Shown piece by piece: positions 7,636 to 15,241 of a stretch of DNA of 23,941 nucleotides. The translations under genes were made by a program, and so were the position numbers. The DNA is from Euryarchaeota archaeon UBA89. Lineage in GTDB: Archaea > Thermoplasmatota > Poseidoniia > Poseidoniales > Thalassarchaeaceae. The stretch is from positions 1-23,941 of the forward strand of contig DAFS01000062.1 in NCBI GenBank assembly GCA_002495525.1, read 5' to 3'. Each line of letters starts with the position of its first letter. Within the stretch, counting starts at the first letter, position 1. The notes under the pieces are model-generated. The model was given only the letters and a program-made list of their open reading frames with translations. It ran no database searches and was not told the DNA's origin.

Positions 7636-8583
7636 TTATTTACGTTTTATTACTGCATTCGTAGCGTTAACAATAGCATCAGAATTAATATTCAAATGTG
7701 ACATTAACTCTGTAGTGTCTCCACTTTCACCAAACCTATCATTTACTCCTACCATTTCTAGCGGTGTGGGTTTATTTCGAGATAGATATTCAGCAACACT
7801 TCCGCCTAAACCACCAATAATTGAATGATCTTCAACAGTCACAATACATCCACATTGTTCAGCAAGTTTATTGATTAATTTTCCATCCAGAGGTTTTATT
7901 GTATGCATATCAACTACACATGCATTAATCCCATTGTTGGCTAATTTACTAGCGGCTATTTTCGCCTCATTTACCATTACGCCACAGGCTATTATGGCGA
8001 CATCGTTTCCATCTTCGATAATATTACCCTCACCTATTTTTATTTTCTTTACGCTTTCTTCATCGTAAATTCTTGGTACTTTGTTCCTAGCTGTACGGGT
8101 ATATGATGGCATGTTGTGATTTAGTAATTGTAATGTTAATTCTTCTGCAGATAGATCATCACATGGATGCATCACTGTCATATTTGGTATAGTTCTGTAA
8201 ATAGCTAAATCTTCTATTGACTGAGCACTACTACCATCAGTTCCAGTATGTATTCCTCCATGACTTCCACAAATATGAACTATTAACCCTGGTCTAGCAA
8301 TTCCATTTCTTACTTGTTCGAATGCTCTTTCAGTAAAAATGGCAAATGTACTTGCGAAAGGAATTTTTCCTGATGATGCCATTCCCGCAGAAACCAGCAT
8401 CATATTTTGTTCTGCTATGCCCATTGAAACAGTTCGCTCTGGATATTCAGCTCTAAATAGACAAGATTTTGTTGATTTTCCTAAGTCTGCTTCCAGTACC
8501 ACTACTCTCGGATCCTCTGCCAATTTCAGTAGTGCCGATCCATACCCATCTCTCGATGCTCCACCAGTAGATGGAGCACTCAT
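7636..8583 (-). CDS. tktC: Transketolase, C-terminal subunit
   Basis: Carries the pyrimidine-binding and C-terminal domains of a split transketolase, which moves two-carbon units between sugar phosphates in the non-oxidative pentose phosphate pathway. It is 315 residues. RTVSMGIAEQNMMLVSAGMA holds the catalytic Glu that activates the thiamine C2. GSHGGIHTGTDGSSAQSIED follows in the usual place, then MHPCDDLSAE. The C-terminal domain has the GIMV/NEA pattern (IIACGVMVNEAKIAASKL) and VDMHTIKPLD, then VEDHSIIGGLGGSVAEYL. Its ATG overlaps the stop of tktN by four bases (ATGA), so the two are translationally coupled and made in equal amounts. Two-gene transketolases are common in archaea and some bacteria. 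DXP synthase is excluded by length and by the split. Confidence 0.93.
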   Translation of the reverse strand: MSAPSTGGASRDGYGSALLKLAEDPRVVVLEADLGKSTKSCLFRAEYPERTVSMGIAEQNMMLVSAGMASSGKIPFASTFAIFTERAFEQVRNGIARPGLIVHICGSHGGIHTGTDGSSAQSIEDLAIYRTIPNMTVMHPCDDLSAEELTLQLLNHNMPSYTRTARNKVPRIYDEESVKKIKIGEGNIIEDGNDVAIIACGVMVNEAKIAASKLANNGINACVVDMHTIKPLDGKLINKLAEQCGCIVTVEDHSIIGGLGGSVAEYLSRNKPTPLEMVGVNDRFGESGDTTELMSHLNINSDAIVNATNAVIKRK

Positions 8584-9371
8584 GATAATTCCTCCAATGC
8601 TAGTCTTAATTCATCATCATTTGGCGCCTTCCCATGGAATGAGGGATTATTTTCCATAAATGAGACTCCTTTGCCTTTTACAGTATGAGCAACTATTGCA
8701 CAAGGGCGTTCAAGGTCGTTAGTAGCCAAATCTATTGCCTTGGTAATTTCATTCATATTGTGTCCATCAATTTCGATTATTTTCCAACCAAATGATTCAA
8801 ATTTTTTCCCAATATCTCCAATTTCCATTTGTACTTCCATAAAATCATCATTTTGAATTCTATTTCTATCAATTATTACATTTAGGTTTCCTGTTTTATG
8901 AAAATCTGCAGCCATTGCTGCTTCCCAAATTTGTCCTTCTTGAGTCTCACCATCTCCTATCATGACCCAAATATTTCTTCGACTGTTATCCATTCTAGCC
9001 GCAATTGCACATCCTAATCCGAATGAGAGCCCCATACCCAAACTTCCAGCAGAAAAATCCACTCCATTTGTCCATTTCATATCTACATGCCCCTGACAAA
9101 CTGAGCCAAGAGATCTAAAACCATCAATATCATTCTTAGAAATTATACCTAGGTTGTGAAGCATAGAGTATACTGCTGGGCTTGCATGACCTTTACTCAT
9201 AATGAATCTATCACGATCATCCCAATTTGGTTCATCTAATTTGAATCTAAATCCAGTTCCATACAGGCCTACTATCAAATCTATTGCAGATAACGATCCT
9301 CCTGGGTGCCCTGCTCCTGCTTTGTGTACCATTTCCACAATATCTATTCGGCATTTTCTTGCCATTTCCAT
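8580..9371 (-). CDS. tktN: Transketolase, N-terminal subunit
   Basis: Binds the thiamine diphosphate pyrophosphate of the split transketolase. It is 263 residues from ATG 9371. HKAGAGHPGGSLSAIDLIVG and SKGHASPAVYSML carry the substrate and phosphate-binding histidines. The TPP/metal motif begins GDGETQEGQIWEAAMAADFH and ends NVIIDRNRIQND, and TVKGKGVSFMENNPSFHGKAP closes it. It is paired with tktC through a four-base overlap. The reading frame upstream of the ATG stays open for 16 codons and translates to a family-like NINLNEADL, but it has no ATG, GTG or TTG, so the annotated start may be slightly internal or a rare start may be used. Confidence 0.93.
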   Translation of the reverse strand: MEMARKCRIDIVEMVHKAGAGHPGGSLSAIDLIVGLYGTGFRFKLDEPNWDDRDRFIMSKGHASPAVYSMLHNLGIISKNDIDGFRSLGSVCQGHVDMKWTNGVDFSAGSLGMGLSFGLGCAIAARMDNSRRNIWVMIGDGETQEGQIWEAAMAADFHKTGNLNVIIDRNRIQNDDFMEVQMEIGDIGKKFESFGWKIIEIDGHNMNEITKAIDLATNDLERPCAIVAHTVKGKGVSFMENNPSFHGKAPNDDELRLALEELS

Positions 9372-9516
9372 TAAATCTGCTTCATTCAGGTTAATATTAG
9401 CACCCCTTATGTTAACCTGTCATTGAAATTGGCTATTGATAGTTTGCAGTGATGTAACTCCTATTGTTCAATACATTGGTTGATATTTGTTGAGTATATC
9501 GGGTAGTTGTAGGAAT

Positions 9517-10725
9517 ATGATTGGGACGCCCCTTGCTGGAAATAATAACTGGAGAAAAGTCTTACAAAACTTTTCTTTACCTGTGTCAGTAAAACATGAT
9601 TCTCTACTTGCTGAATGTTACAATATCTTAGTTAATGGAGGGTATATTGATGTTGAGTTGGGAACTAAACTTTTTGAATCTCCAAACCTATCTGGAATTT
9701 CAGCTCTTGCAGACTTGATTAAGAAGTCTAGATTTGGTAATTATGTTTATTTTAACGATAATTTACATGTTAATACTACAAATATTTGTGTATTAGCATG
9801 TAGGTTTTGTGCGTTTCGTAAAGGCCCTAGGCACAATGATGCATATGCCTTAAGCGTAGATGAATATTTACATCGAATAAAACCCTACAGTGAAATTATT
9901 GATGAAGTACACTCAGTTGGAGGCTTGCATCCTGATTGGACGGTAGAGTTCTATGAAGAATTATATCGTGCAGCGAAGAAAACATTTCCTCACATACATA
10001 TCAAATCGTTAACAGCTGTAGAAGTGAAGCATATTTCCTCTAGAAGTGGACTAACTGTAGAAGAAACACTTTCCAGATTGAAATTAGCAGGATTAGATTC
10101 TCTTCCAGGTGGTGGGGCTGAAATTCTGGTAGATAGTGTTAGAAACAGAATTTGTAGAGGCAAAGAATCTTCTGAAGAATATCTCGCAATTCATGAAATT
10201 GCACACGGATTAGGTATCAAAACAAATTGTACTATGTTGTTTGGAACGGTTGAAACAGTCCGAGAAAGAGCAATTCATCTCCATAAATTAAGAATTCAAC
10301 AAGATGTTAGTAATGGTTTCCAGTGCTTCGTCCCATATCCTTTCCTCCCTGATAAATCAAGACTTCCTGAAGCACAGTTAGCATCATTGAATGAAATCAT
10401 TAGAGTAATTGCGATTTCAAGAATTATGTTAGATAATATTCCTCATATCAAAGCGTATCGTATGAATATAGGTAGTAATGTCGCTTCAATTGCACTCAAT
10501 TCTGGTGCAGATGATATTGATGGTACAGTTAATCATGAAGAAATTATGCATGAGGCTGGTAGTTCAGCCAGACTTGATAGTGACAGCGAGGAGTTAGCTA
10601 AGATAATTGAGAATGTCAACTCAACTCCCATCAAAAGGAATACAACATATTCTAATTTTACACGTTATAAGAGGAAACCCAATGACGATAGAAGGAGACT
10701 TCCTGTAGCCCAATCTACGTCGTGA
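9517..10725 (+). CDS. mqnE: Aminofutalosine synthase (radical SAM)
   Basis: Second step of the futalosine menaquinone pathway: joins 3-[(1-carboxyvinyl)oxy]benzoate to S-adenosylmethionine-derived adenosine to make aminodeoxyfutalosine. It is 402 residues from ATG 9517, with AGGAAT just upstream. NTTNICVLACRFCAF is the radical-SAM CxxxCxxC motif (Cys 91, 95, 98) binding the 4Fe-4S cluster. VGGLHPDWTVEFYEELY and HIHIKSLTAVEV are characteristic of the MqnE/MqnC/CofH group. The C-terminal IKAYRMNIGSNVASIALNSG followed by ADDIDGTV and HEEIMHEAG fits MqnE better than MqnC, which usually has a different Asn-x-Phe-Gly-like stretch there. An in-frame TTG at 9487 adds ten unconserved residues. mqnA follows after four bases, so the two form an operon. 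Confidence 0.9.
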   Translation: MIGTPLAGNNNWRKVLQNFSLPVSVKHDSLLAECYNILVNGGYIDVELGTKLFESPNLSGISALADLIKKSRFGNYVYFNDNLHVNTTNICVLACRFCAFRKGPRHNDAYALSVDEYLHRIKPYSEIIDEVHSVGGLHPDWTVEFYEELYRAAKKTFPHIHIKSLTAVEVKHISSRSGLTVEETLSRLKLAGLDSLPGGGAEILVDSVRNRICRGKESSEEYLAIHEIAHGLGIKTNCTMLFGTVETVRERAIHLHKLRIQQDVSNGFQCFVPYPFLPDKSRLPEAQLASLNEIIRVIAISRIMLDNIPHIKAYRMNIGSNVASIALNSGADDIDGTVNHEEIMHEAGSSARLDSDSEELAKIIENVNSTPIKRNTTYSNFTRYKRKPNDDRRRLPVAQSTS

Positions 10726-10729
10726 TTCA

Positions 10730-11530
10730 ATGTCTTGGGAAAATGTACTTGGTAGAGTCGCCTTTGCAAACTGTGACCCAATTTTTGATGGACTTGAAGG
10801 TGATTGGAAAATTCTTCCAGCTCCTCCTTCTTGGTTGACGGGGCATTTACTTAGGCGTGACTGTATCACTGCTCCTATTCCTGCGGCAGATTTTGCAAAA
10901 CATTCAGATGAATTACTACTGATACCAAAACTTGGAATTGTAAGTAAAGGTGATGTGGGTTCTGTAATTTTATTTGGTAATAGACCAATTGAACAGATGA
11001 GAGATGTTGCCCTTCCTTCAGATTCTTCTACATCTCGAGCCTTACTACAATGGATATTAAAATCAATGAAACTAGATCCAAAATTTCATGAAAGAGGCCC
11101 TGATTTAACTGCAATGCTAGATGAGTCAGATGGCGCACTATTAATCGGCGATAGAGCCCTAATTGCGGCTAGAGATTATCCTGATTTAGTGAAACTTGAT
11201 CTTGGTGCTGAATGGACTAAAAAAACAGGTTTCCCTATGGTATTCGGAGTTTTTGCTGCGAGAAAAGACTCGCCTCCCTCAATCCTAAATAGGGCTAGCA
11301 ATGATATGGTCAATCAATATGATGTTTTCTTAAATGATGAATCTTGGAGAAATCAAGTGATTAAAAGAACATCACTAAAATTAGGATTTTCCGAATCCAG
11401 AATTTCCGAATATTTTTCTATTGAAGTCCAAAATAAACTTGATGATTTTTCTAAAAAAGGTTTAGAGTTTTTCTTGAAGGAAGTTTGTGGAATGGATAAA
11501 GAAATTACTTGGTTTTCATCTCATGAATAA
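10730..11530 (+). CDS. mqnA: Chorismate dehydratase
   Basis: First step of the futalosine pathway: removes water from chorismate to give 3-[(1-carboxyvinyl)oxy]benzoate. It is 266 residues with a periplasmic-binding-protein-like fold. The start LGRVAFANCDPIFDGL matches the family opening (RIGxVxYxNxxP), followed by a short loop with PPSWLTGHLLRRDC and APIPAADFAKH. LPSDSSTSRALLQWIL is the ligand-binding Ser-rich turn, then GALLIGDRAL and LDLGAEWTKKTGFPMVFGVF, the WxxxTGLPxVFAxW-type signature. It is four bases downstream of mqnE. Its last ten bases overlap the convergent DOHH-like gene. Confidence 0.9.
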   Translation: MSWENVLGRVAFANCDPIFDGLEGDWKILPAPPSWLTGHLLRRDCITAPIPAADFAKHSDELLLIPKLGIVSKGDVGSVILFGNRPIEQMRDVALPSDSSTSRALLQWILKSMKLDPKFHERGPDLTAMLDESDGALLIGDRALIAARDYPDLVKLDLGAEWTKKTGFPMVFGVFAARKDSPPSILNRASNDMVNQYDVFLNDESWRNQVIKRTSLKLGFSESRISEYFSIEVQNKLDDFSKKGLEFFLKEVCGMDKEITWFSSHE

Positions 11531-12000
11531 TTCAATTCTTTACTTGAAACATAATTCAATAAATCGATTGCAACTTCACATGACTCAGCAACCACAACCT
11601 CAAAATCATCTTGGAATTCTCTCAGAGTATCCATTGCTTCCATGTCTCCTATTGCACCCAGTGCCTCTGCAGCTTCATGTCTCACCATTACATCTTCAGA
11701 TAAATCTGAAAGTCTATCGATTAATGATGGGATAGCATGTGGATCTTGCATTTGTCCTAAAACATAAGCAATTTCATGCTTCAATAAAGCTGAACCTGAA
11801 GAGAATGCCGCTGTCAAGGCATCTACTGAATCATGACCCCCAATATTCCTTAATGCGAATAAAGCCCTCATCCTTTGAAACATTTTTTCATTCTCATCAA
11901 CTAGAGTTTTTTTTAAATTTGAAACATTTGAATCTTCGCTAGGAGGTGCTGGGTCTACGGAATCAAATGGACTAATTTCTGGTTTTTTCCTTTGAGCCAT
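11521..12000 (-). CDS. Deoxyhypusine hydroxylase-like HEAT-repeat protein, half-length (C-terminal half only)
   Basis: A 159-residue HEAT-repeat protein that resembles, as I recall it, the C-terminal half of eukaryotic deoxyhypusine hydroxylase (DOHH, about 300 residues), the diiron enzyme finishing hypusine on eIF5A/aIF5A. Shared landmarks are the linker SVDPAPP (residues 14-20), the helix FQRMRALFALRNIGG, SGSALLKHEIAYVLGQMQD, VRHEAAEALGAIGD and VAESCEVAID. Two His-Glu pairs are present, H75-E76 and H108-E109, 33 residues apart as in human DOHH (207/208 and 240/241); the two N-terminal pairs have no counterpart here. The ATG directly follows the mqnD stop (no gap), so it is co-expressed with mqnD. 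An intact start before the linker and no frameshift argue against a pseudogene. A generic HEAT scaffold, for example a PBS-lyase-like repeat protein, is the alternative. Confidence 0.8.
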   Translation of the reverse strand: MAQRKKPEISPFDSVDPAPPSEDSNVSNLKKTLVDENEKMFQRMRALFALRNIGGHDSVDALTAAFSSGSALLKHEIAYVLGQMQDPHAIPSLIDRLSDLSEDVMVRHEAAEALGAIGDMEAMDTLREFQDDFEVVVAESCEVAIDLLNYVSSKELNYS

Positions 12001-12861
12001 TTATTCACCTGAACCTATGAACTTAATTTCATCTACAACTAGATTTTCATCAACCATGCCGATTTTCTGACCTTCTTTGAGGAATAGCCTGATTGCATCC
12101 CTTCCATCCTTGCCATAGTCAATAGTTCTATTATTTACATACATTCCTACGAACTCCTTGTTTGTTTCATCATCAATACCTCTCCCCCATTTTTTAGCAA
12201 ATTCAAGGGCTTTATCGGGATTCTCCAGTGAATGAATAATACTATTTTTTACATCAATAGTTAACGATTCACATAATTCCATACCTAGGTCCTTTCTAAC
12301 TACATTTCCTCCAAGTGGTAGAGGAAGTCCTGTTTTTTCATTCCACCATATTCCTAAATCGAGTACTAATTTAACTCCTTCAGATTCCCATGTCAGCTGC
12401 CCTTCATGAATGATTAATCCAGCATCATAATCTCCATTAGCAACTTTTGGTAAGATTTCATCGAATGGTACAACTTCAACTTTTACATCTCCCCAAGCCA
12501 ACAAAAGTGACAAATAAGCGCTTGTACCTAAACCAGGGATTGCGATAACCTTAGTCTTCGCTTCTTCTTCAGTCATTTCTCTGTTGGAAATAACCATTGG
12601 TCCATAACCTTCTCCCATTGATGCACCACAGTTCATCAAATGATATTTATCCGCAATTTCTGGAAATGAATGGATACTTACCGCTGAAATTTCATATGTA
12701 CCATCCATTGCATGTTTATTCAAAGTTTCAATATCTAGCAACACGTGTTCATACTCTCTTCCTTCAGTATCTATTGTTCCTGTGGTCATTGCATGGAACA
12801 TGAATGCGTCATCTGGATCTGGCGAATGACCTACTCGGAAAGGCTTCTCGGGTGTGCTCAT
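12001..12861 (-). CDS. mqnD: 1,4-dihydroxy-6-naphthoate synthase
   Basis: Fourth step of the futalosine pathway: converts cyclic dehypoxanthine futalosine to 1,4-dihydroxy-6-naphthoate. It is 286 residues, the usual family length. VGHSPDPDDAFMFHAMTTG is the strongly conserved opening with the SPDPDD turn. It is followed by ISAVSIHSFPEIADKYHLMN, GASMGEGYGPMVISN, IAIPGLGTSAYLSLLLA, a YDAGLIIHEGQLTW segment (the IHEG motif) and LDLGIWWNEKTGLPLPLGGN. It is immediately followed, with no gap, by the DOHH-like gene, and is convergent with mqnEA. So three futalosine enzymes sit within about 3.4 kb but in two transcripts. MqnB and MqnC are not in the window. Confidence 0.95.
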   Translation of the reverse strand: MSTPEKPFRVGHSPDPDDAFMFHAMTTGTIDTEGREYEHVLLDIETLNKHAMDGTYEISAVSIHSFPEIADKYHLMNCGASMGEGYGPMVISNREMTEEEAKTKVIAIPGLGTSAYLSLLLAWGDVKVEVVPFDEILPKVANGDYDAGLIIHEGQLTWESEGVKLVLDLGIWWNEKTGLPLPLGGNVVRKDLGMELCESLTIDVKNSIIHSLENPDKALEFAKKWGRGIDDETNKEFVGMYVNNRTIDYGKDGRDAIRLFLKEGQKIGMVDENLVVDEIKFIGSGE

Positions 12862-12912
12862 GATTTCGCGGCAGAAAACTAATACAAAACTGTGTGTATC
12901 TCTATTTGATGA

Positions 12913-13146
12913 ATGGTAAGGATGAATAGAGTGTTTCTTTTCGACGATAATATGCCGGACGCATCTAAACTATCTACAGCAACAGGACAACTAGGACCTG
13001 TATGTGCAATTACGGGTAAGGCTATGACTTTTGCAGAAGCAATAGTCTTGGATGACCAATTCGTATGTTGGGAAGCTTACGTTGAAGCCACGGGTGCTGA
13101 ATCTGCTTCCGAAGGTAAGAAAGTATCACATCTCAATCTTGATTGA
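12913..13146 (+). CDS. Small Cys-containing protein of unknown function
   Basis: 77 residues from ATG 12913; an internal ATG at 12922 preceded by AAGG is an equally good start. The core reads LGPVCAITGKAMTFAEAIVL followed by DDQFVCWEAYVEATG, a CxxxGK turn and a second cysteine about 18 residues later. This may be half of a metal site or a redox pair. No signal peptide or TM segment. It is divergent from mqnD and 42 bases upstream of priS on the same strand, so it may be the first gene of the primase operon. I do not recognise the family. Confidence 0.6.
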   Translation: MVRMNRVFLFDDNMPDASKLSTATGQLGPVCAITGKAMTFAEAIVLDDQFVCWEAYVEATGAESASEGKKVSHLNLD

Positions 13147-13188
13147 TAAAACCTCAACTTAATTTGCTACCTACTTTCTAAGTGTACT

Positions 13189-14394
13189 ATGGTAGAGGGC
13201 TGGAGTCGTTTTGCATTACGATTTGGAGACTATTATAAATCCCTTAATCATAATGATTTGTGGGTTCCTCCCAGATTAAAAAGTAGGGAATGGATGTTCA
13301 TTCCTTGGGGCTCTAGTCCTCCGGATAGGCATAGAGGATTTTTAGATAAGAAGGGGATATCAGATTATTTGAGGCAAAAATCGCCTCATTCATGTTTTCA
13401 TAGTACAGCTTATTACAAATACCCTAATGAAAGAAAAATGATTGACAAAGATTGGCTTGGAGCAGATTTAATTTTCGATTTAGATGGAGATCACTTACCG
13501 GGTGTTTCAGATAATGATTTTCCGACTATGATATCAAAAATTCAAGAACAAGCATGGACCCTATGGTCTGATTTTTTACATCCTGAGTTCGGATTTGAAG
13601 AGAAGTACATCCAAACCTCTTTTTCTGGACATAGAGGGTTCCACATTCATGTTAGAGACCCATCATTATTACATCTTGATTCCAATGCACGAAGACAACT
13701 TGTCAATTACATTCGTGGTGAAGGAATAAATGTCCAGACAATACTTTCAGGACCAGATTCTGGTTGGCAAAATAGAATAAATAACGGTATCAAGTCAGTT
13801 ACTCATAAATTGAAGGTGATTAAGGAAAAGGGACCTGATCATAAATCATATATTGATGAGTTGCAGACTGCTGTTGAGAATAGCGGAAAGGCTTCAAAAA
13901 TTTCTTCAAAGAAACTTTCTAAGCCGAAAATAAATGAAATAGCAGATTTAGCAGATGAAGAACGCCTTAGTAGACTTTTATCTGATAATAAATTGAGAGT
14001 CTTTGGTGAAAAAAATACTTCTATATTTTGGGATATGGTAAAAGGTGATAATTCAGTTGTTTTAGGTTCTGCAGGCGAAACTGATGAGGCAGTAACAGTT
14101 GATGTCAAGAGAGTTATACGATGGATAGGTAGTCTGCATGGAAAATGTGGATTAAGAGTTACAGAAATGCCGCTTGAAAGATTAAATCCATTTTCACAAA
14201 ATCATTTCAATCCTTTAGAGGAATCAATTGTTTTCTCGTCCGATAAGAAATTCAATATTTTATTGAATAGAGATGATGTCACAGTTGAGTTAGCAGGAAT
14301 AAGGGTTGAAGGTAACTCTGGAGATAGGTTTGAAGTCACCGAATCTTTAGCCACTTTCATAGTTTTGAAAGGTTGGGGTTCAATTGTTAATTAG
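13189..14394 (+). CDS. priS: DNA primase small (catalytic) subunit
   Basis: Catalytic subunit of the archaeal/eukaryal PriSL primase that makes replication primers. It is 401 residues. The metal-binding carboxylates are in GADLIFDLDGDH (Asp97 and Asp99). SFSGHRGFHIHV at about 145-155 is the SGxRGxHxH nucleotide-binding motif. The third catalytic Asp is probably Asp304 in EAVTVDVKRVIR, directly before the conserved GSLHGKCGLRVT with its nucleotide-contacting His. A GSS.PDRHRGF stretch and a zinc-knob-like region (SPHSCFHSTAYY) are in the usual places, though the knob has few cysteines. The protein is slightly longer than many PriS because of a Lys/Ser-rich insert around 225-250. The gene next door is not a recognisable GINS, which often sits beside archaeal priS. 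Confidence 0.95.
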   Translation: MVEGWSRFALRFGDYYKSLNHNDLWVPPRLKSREWMFIPWGSSPPDRHRGFLDKKGISDYLRQKSPHSCFHSTAYYKYPNERKMIDKDWLGADLIFDLDGDHLPGVSDNDFPTMISKIQEQAWTLWSDFLHPEFGFEEKYIQTSFSGHRGFHIHVRDPSLLHLDSNARRQLVNYIRGEGINVQTILSGPDSGWQNRINNGIKSVTHKLKVIKEKGPDHKSYIDELQTAVENSGKASKISSKKLSKPKINEIADLADEERLSRLLSDNKLRVFGEKNTSIFWDMVKGDNSVVLGSAGETDEAVTVDVKRVIRWIGSLHGKCGLRVTEMPLERLNPFSQNHFNPLEESIVFSSDKKFNILLNRDDVTVELAGIRVEGNSGDRFEVTESLATFIVLKGWGSIVN

Positions 14395-14463
14395 GTATAA
14401 TTTGAACACTGAATCACAATATGTTGAAGAGTGATTAGGTTCGGAAGAGTACTAGTGAGTACT

Positions 14464-15237
14464 ATGGGCGAGGACGAGAAGACTCAAGATAATCCTCAAG
14501 GGATGCCTTTACCACCTCTTCCTCCAGGTATTTCATTGCCTCTTCCGCCGCCACCTCCGCCACCAGTTGAAGAAGTAAGTTTGGAAGAGGATTTAGAGAT
14601 ATTAGAAAACATCGAAGAAACACTTGTCGAAGAGGTTGAATATTCTCAATCAACTGATTTCCAATCTCATTGGGAGAAAAGAAAAGCCTCAGACCCTAAT
14701 CTTTCAGTAGGTAATAGGGAAAGTATGTACGGGCACATTGATCGGATAGCTACAGGGGAAGTGGGAACGCTTTTGGATAGGTTCTCGAATCGTTTTGGTT
14801 CTGAATTAGATAGAGAAATCATCGTCTTAAGAAAAAAACAACAACAGGAAATGCGTGAGATAAAACCAACTGTTGAATTAATTCAACCACCTAGTGAAGA
14901 ATATGATAGTGAATTAGATGAAGAAATTGATGAAGAATTAGAAGAAATTAGTGAGGATCAAGATTTTGCAGAATTCTTTTCAGTAATTAATAATTTATTG
15001 GGCGATATTACACATGAAGATGTGATTAAGAATTTTATATCATCTGACTCATTTTCATTATTTGAGGAAGTGGGGGAATCACCAGAGTCAGTTTCTGAGG
15101 AGCAGAAGGCTGACTTCTTCAAATTAATTAATCAGGTACTGGGTGATTTACCTGATGATAATGAATCTGTAGAAGCATTTATTGACTCATCAGATTTCTC
15201 AATATTTGTGAAGATGGGCGAATTGTACGGAGAATGA
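14464..15237 (+). CDS. Proline-rich, acidic protein with a duplicated C-terminal module
   Basis: Unknown function, 257 residues from ATG 14464; a GTG at 14431 is possible. The N-terminus has a Pro run (PLPPLPPGISLPLPPPPPPP), then an acidic helix. The middle is more conserved-looking and basic: FQSHWEKRKASDPNLS, MYGHIDRIATGEVGTLLDRF, RFGSELDREIIVLRKKQQQE. A very acidic linker (ELDEEIDEELEEISEDQ) leads to two copies of a module of about 38 residues: copy 1 has EFFSVINNLLGDI and ISSDSFSLFEEVGE; copy 2 has DFFKLINQVLGDL and IDSSDFSIFVKMGE. No TM or signal peptide. It lies 69 bases after priS and four bases before the RDD-like gene, so probably one operon. Confidence 0.75.
   Translation: MGEDEKTQDNPQGMPLPPLPPGISLPLPPPPPPPVEEVSLEEDLEILENIEETLVEEVEYSQSTDFQSHWEKRKASDPNLSVGNRESMYGHIDRIATGEVGTLLDRFSNRFGSELDREIIVLRKKQQQEMREIKPTVELIQPPSEEYDSELDEEIDEELEEISEDQDFAEFFSVINNLLGDITHEDVIKNFISSDSFSLFEEVGESPESVSEEQKADFFKLINQVLGDLPDDNESVEAFIDSSDFSIFVKMGELYGE
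15229..15232 (+). promoter_or_regulatory. GGAG ribosome binding site for the RDD-like gene
   Basis: GGAG inside the last codons of the preceding gene lies 9 bases before the ATG at 15242, supporting that start and translational linkage of the two genes. Confidence 0.4.
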
Positions 15238-15241
15238 AATT

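Noticed and set aside
8339..8659. 106-residue open frame on the plus strand
   Set aside because: It is antisense across the well-supported tktC/tktN junction and has no family-like motif.
11521..12000. The DOHH-like gene as a pseudogene fragment
   Set aside because: The frame is intact with its own ATG, both His-Glu pairs have the correct spacing, and the end corresponds to the natural end of DOHH; no remnant of the N-terminal half lies upstream, where mqnD is intact.
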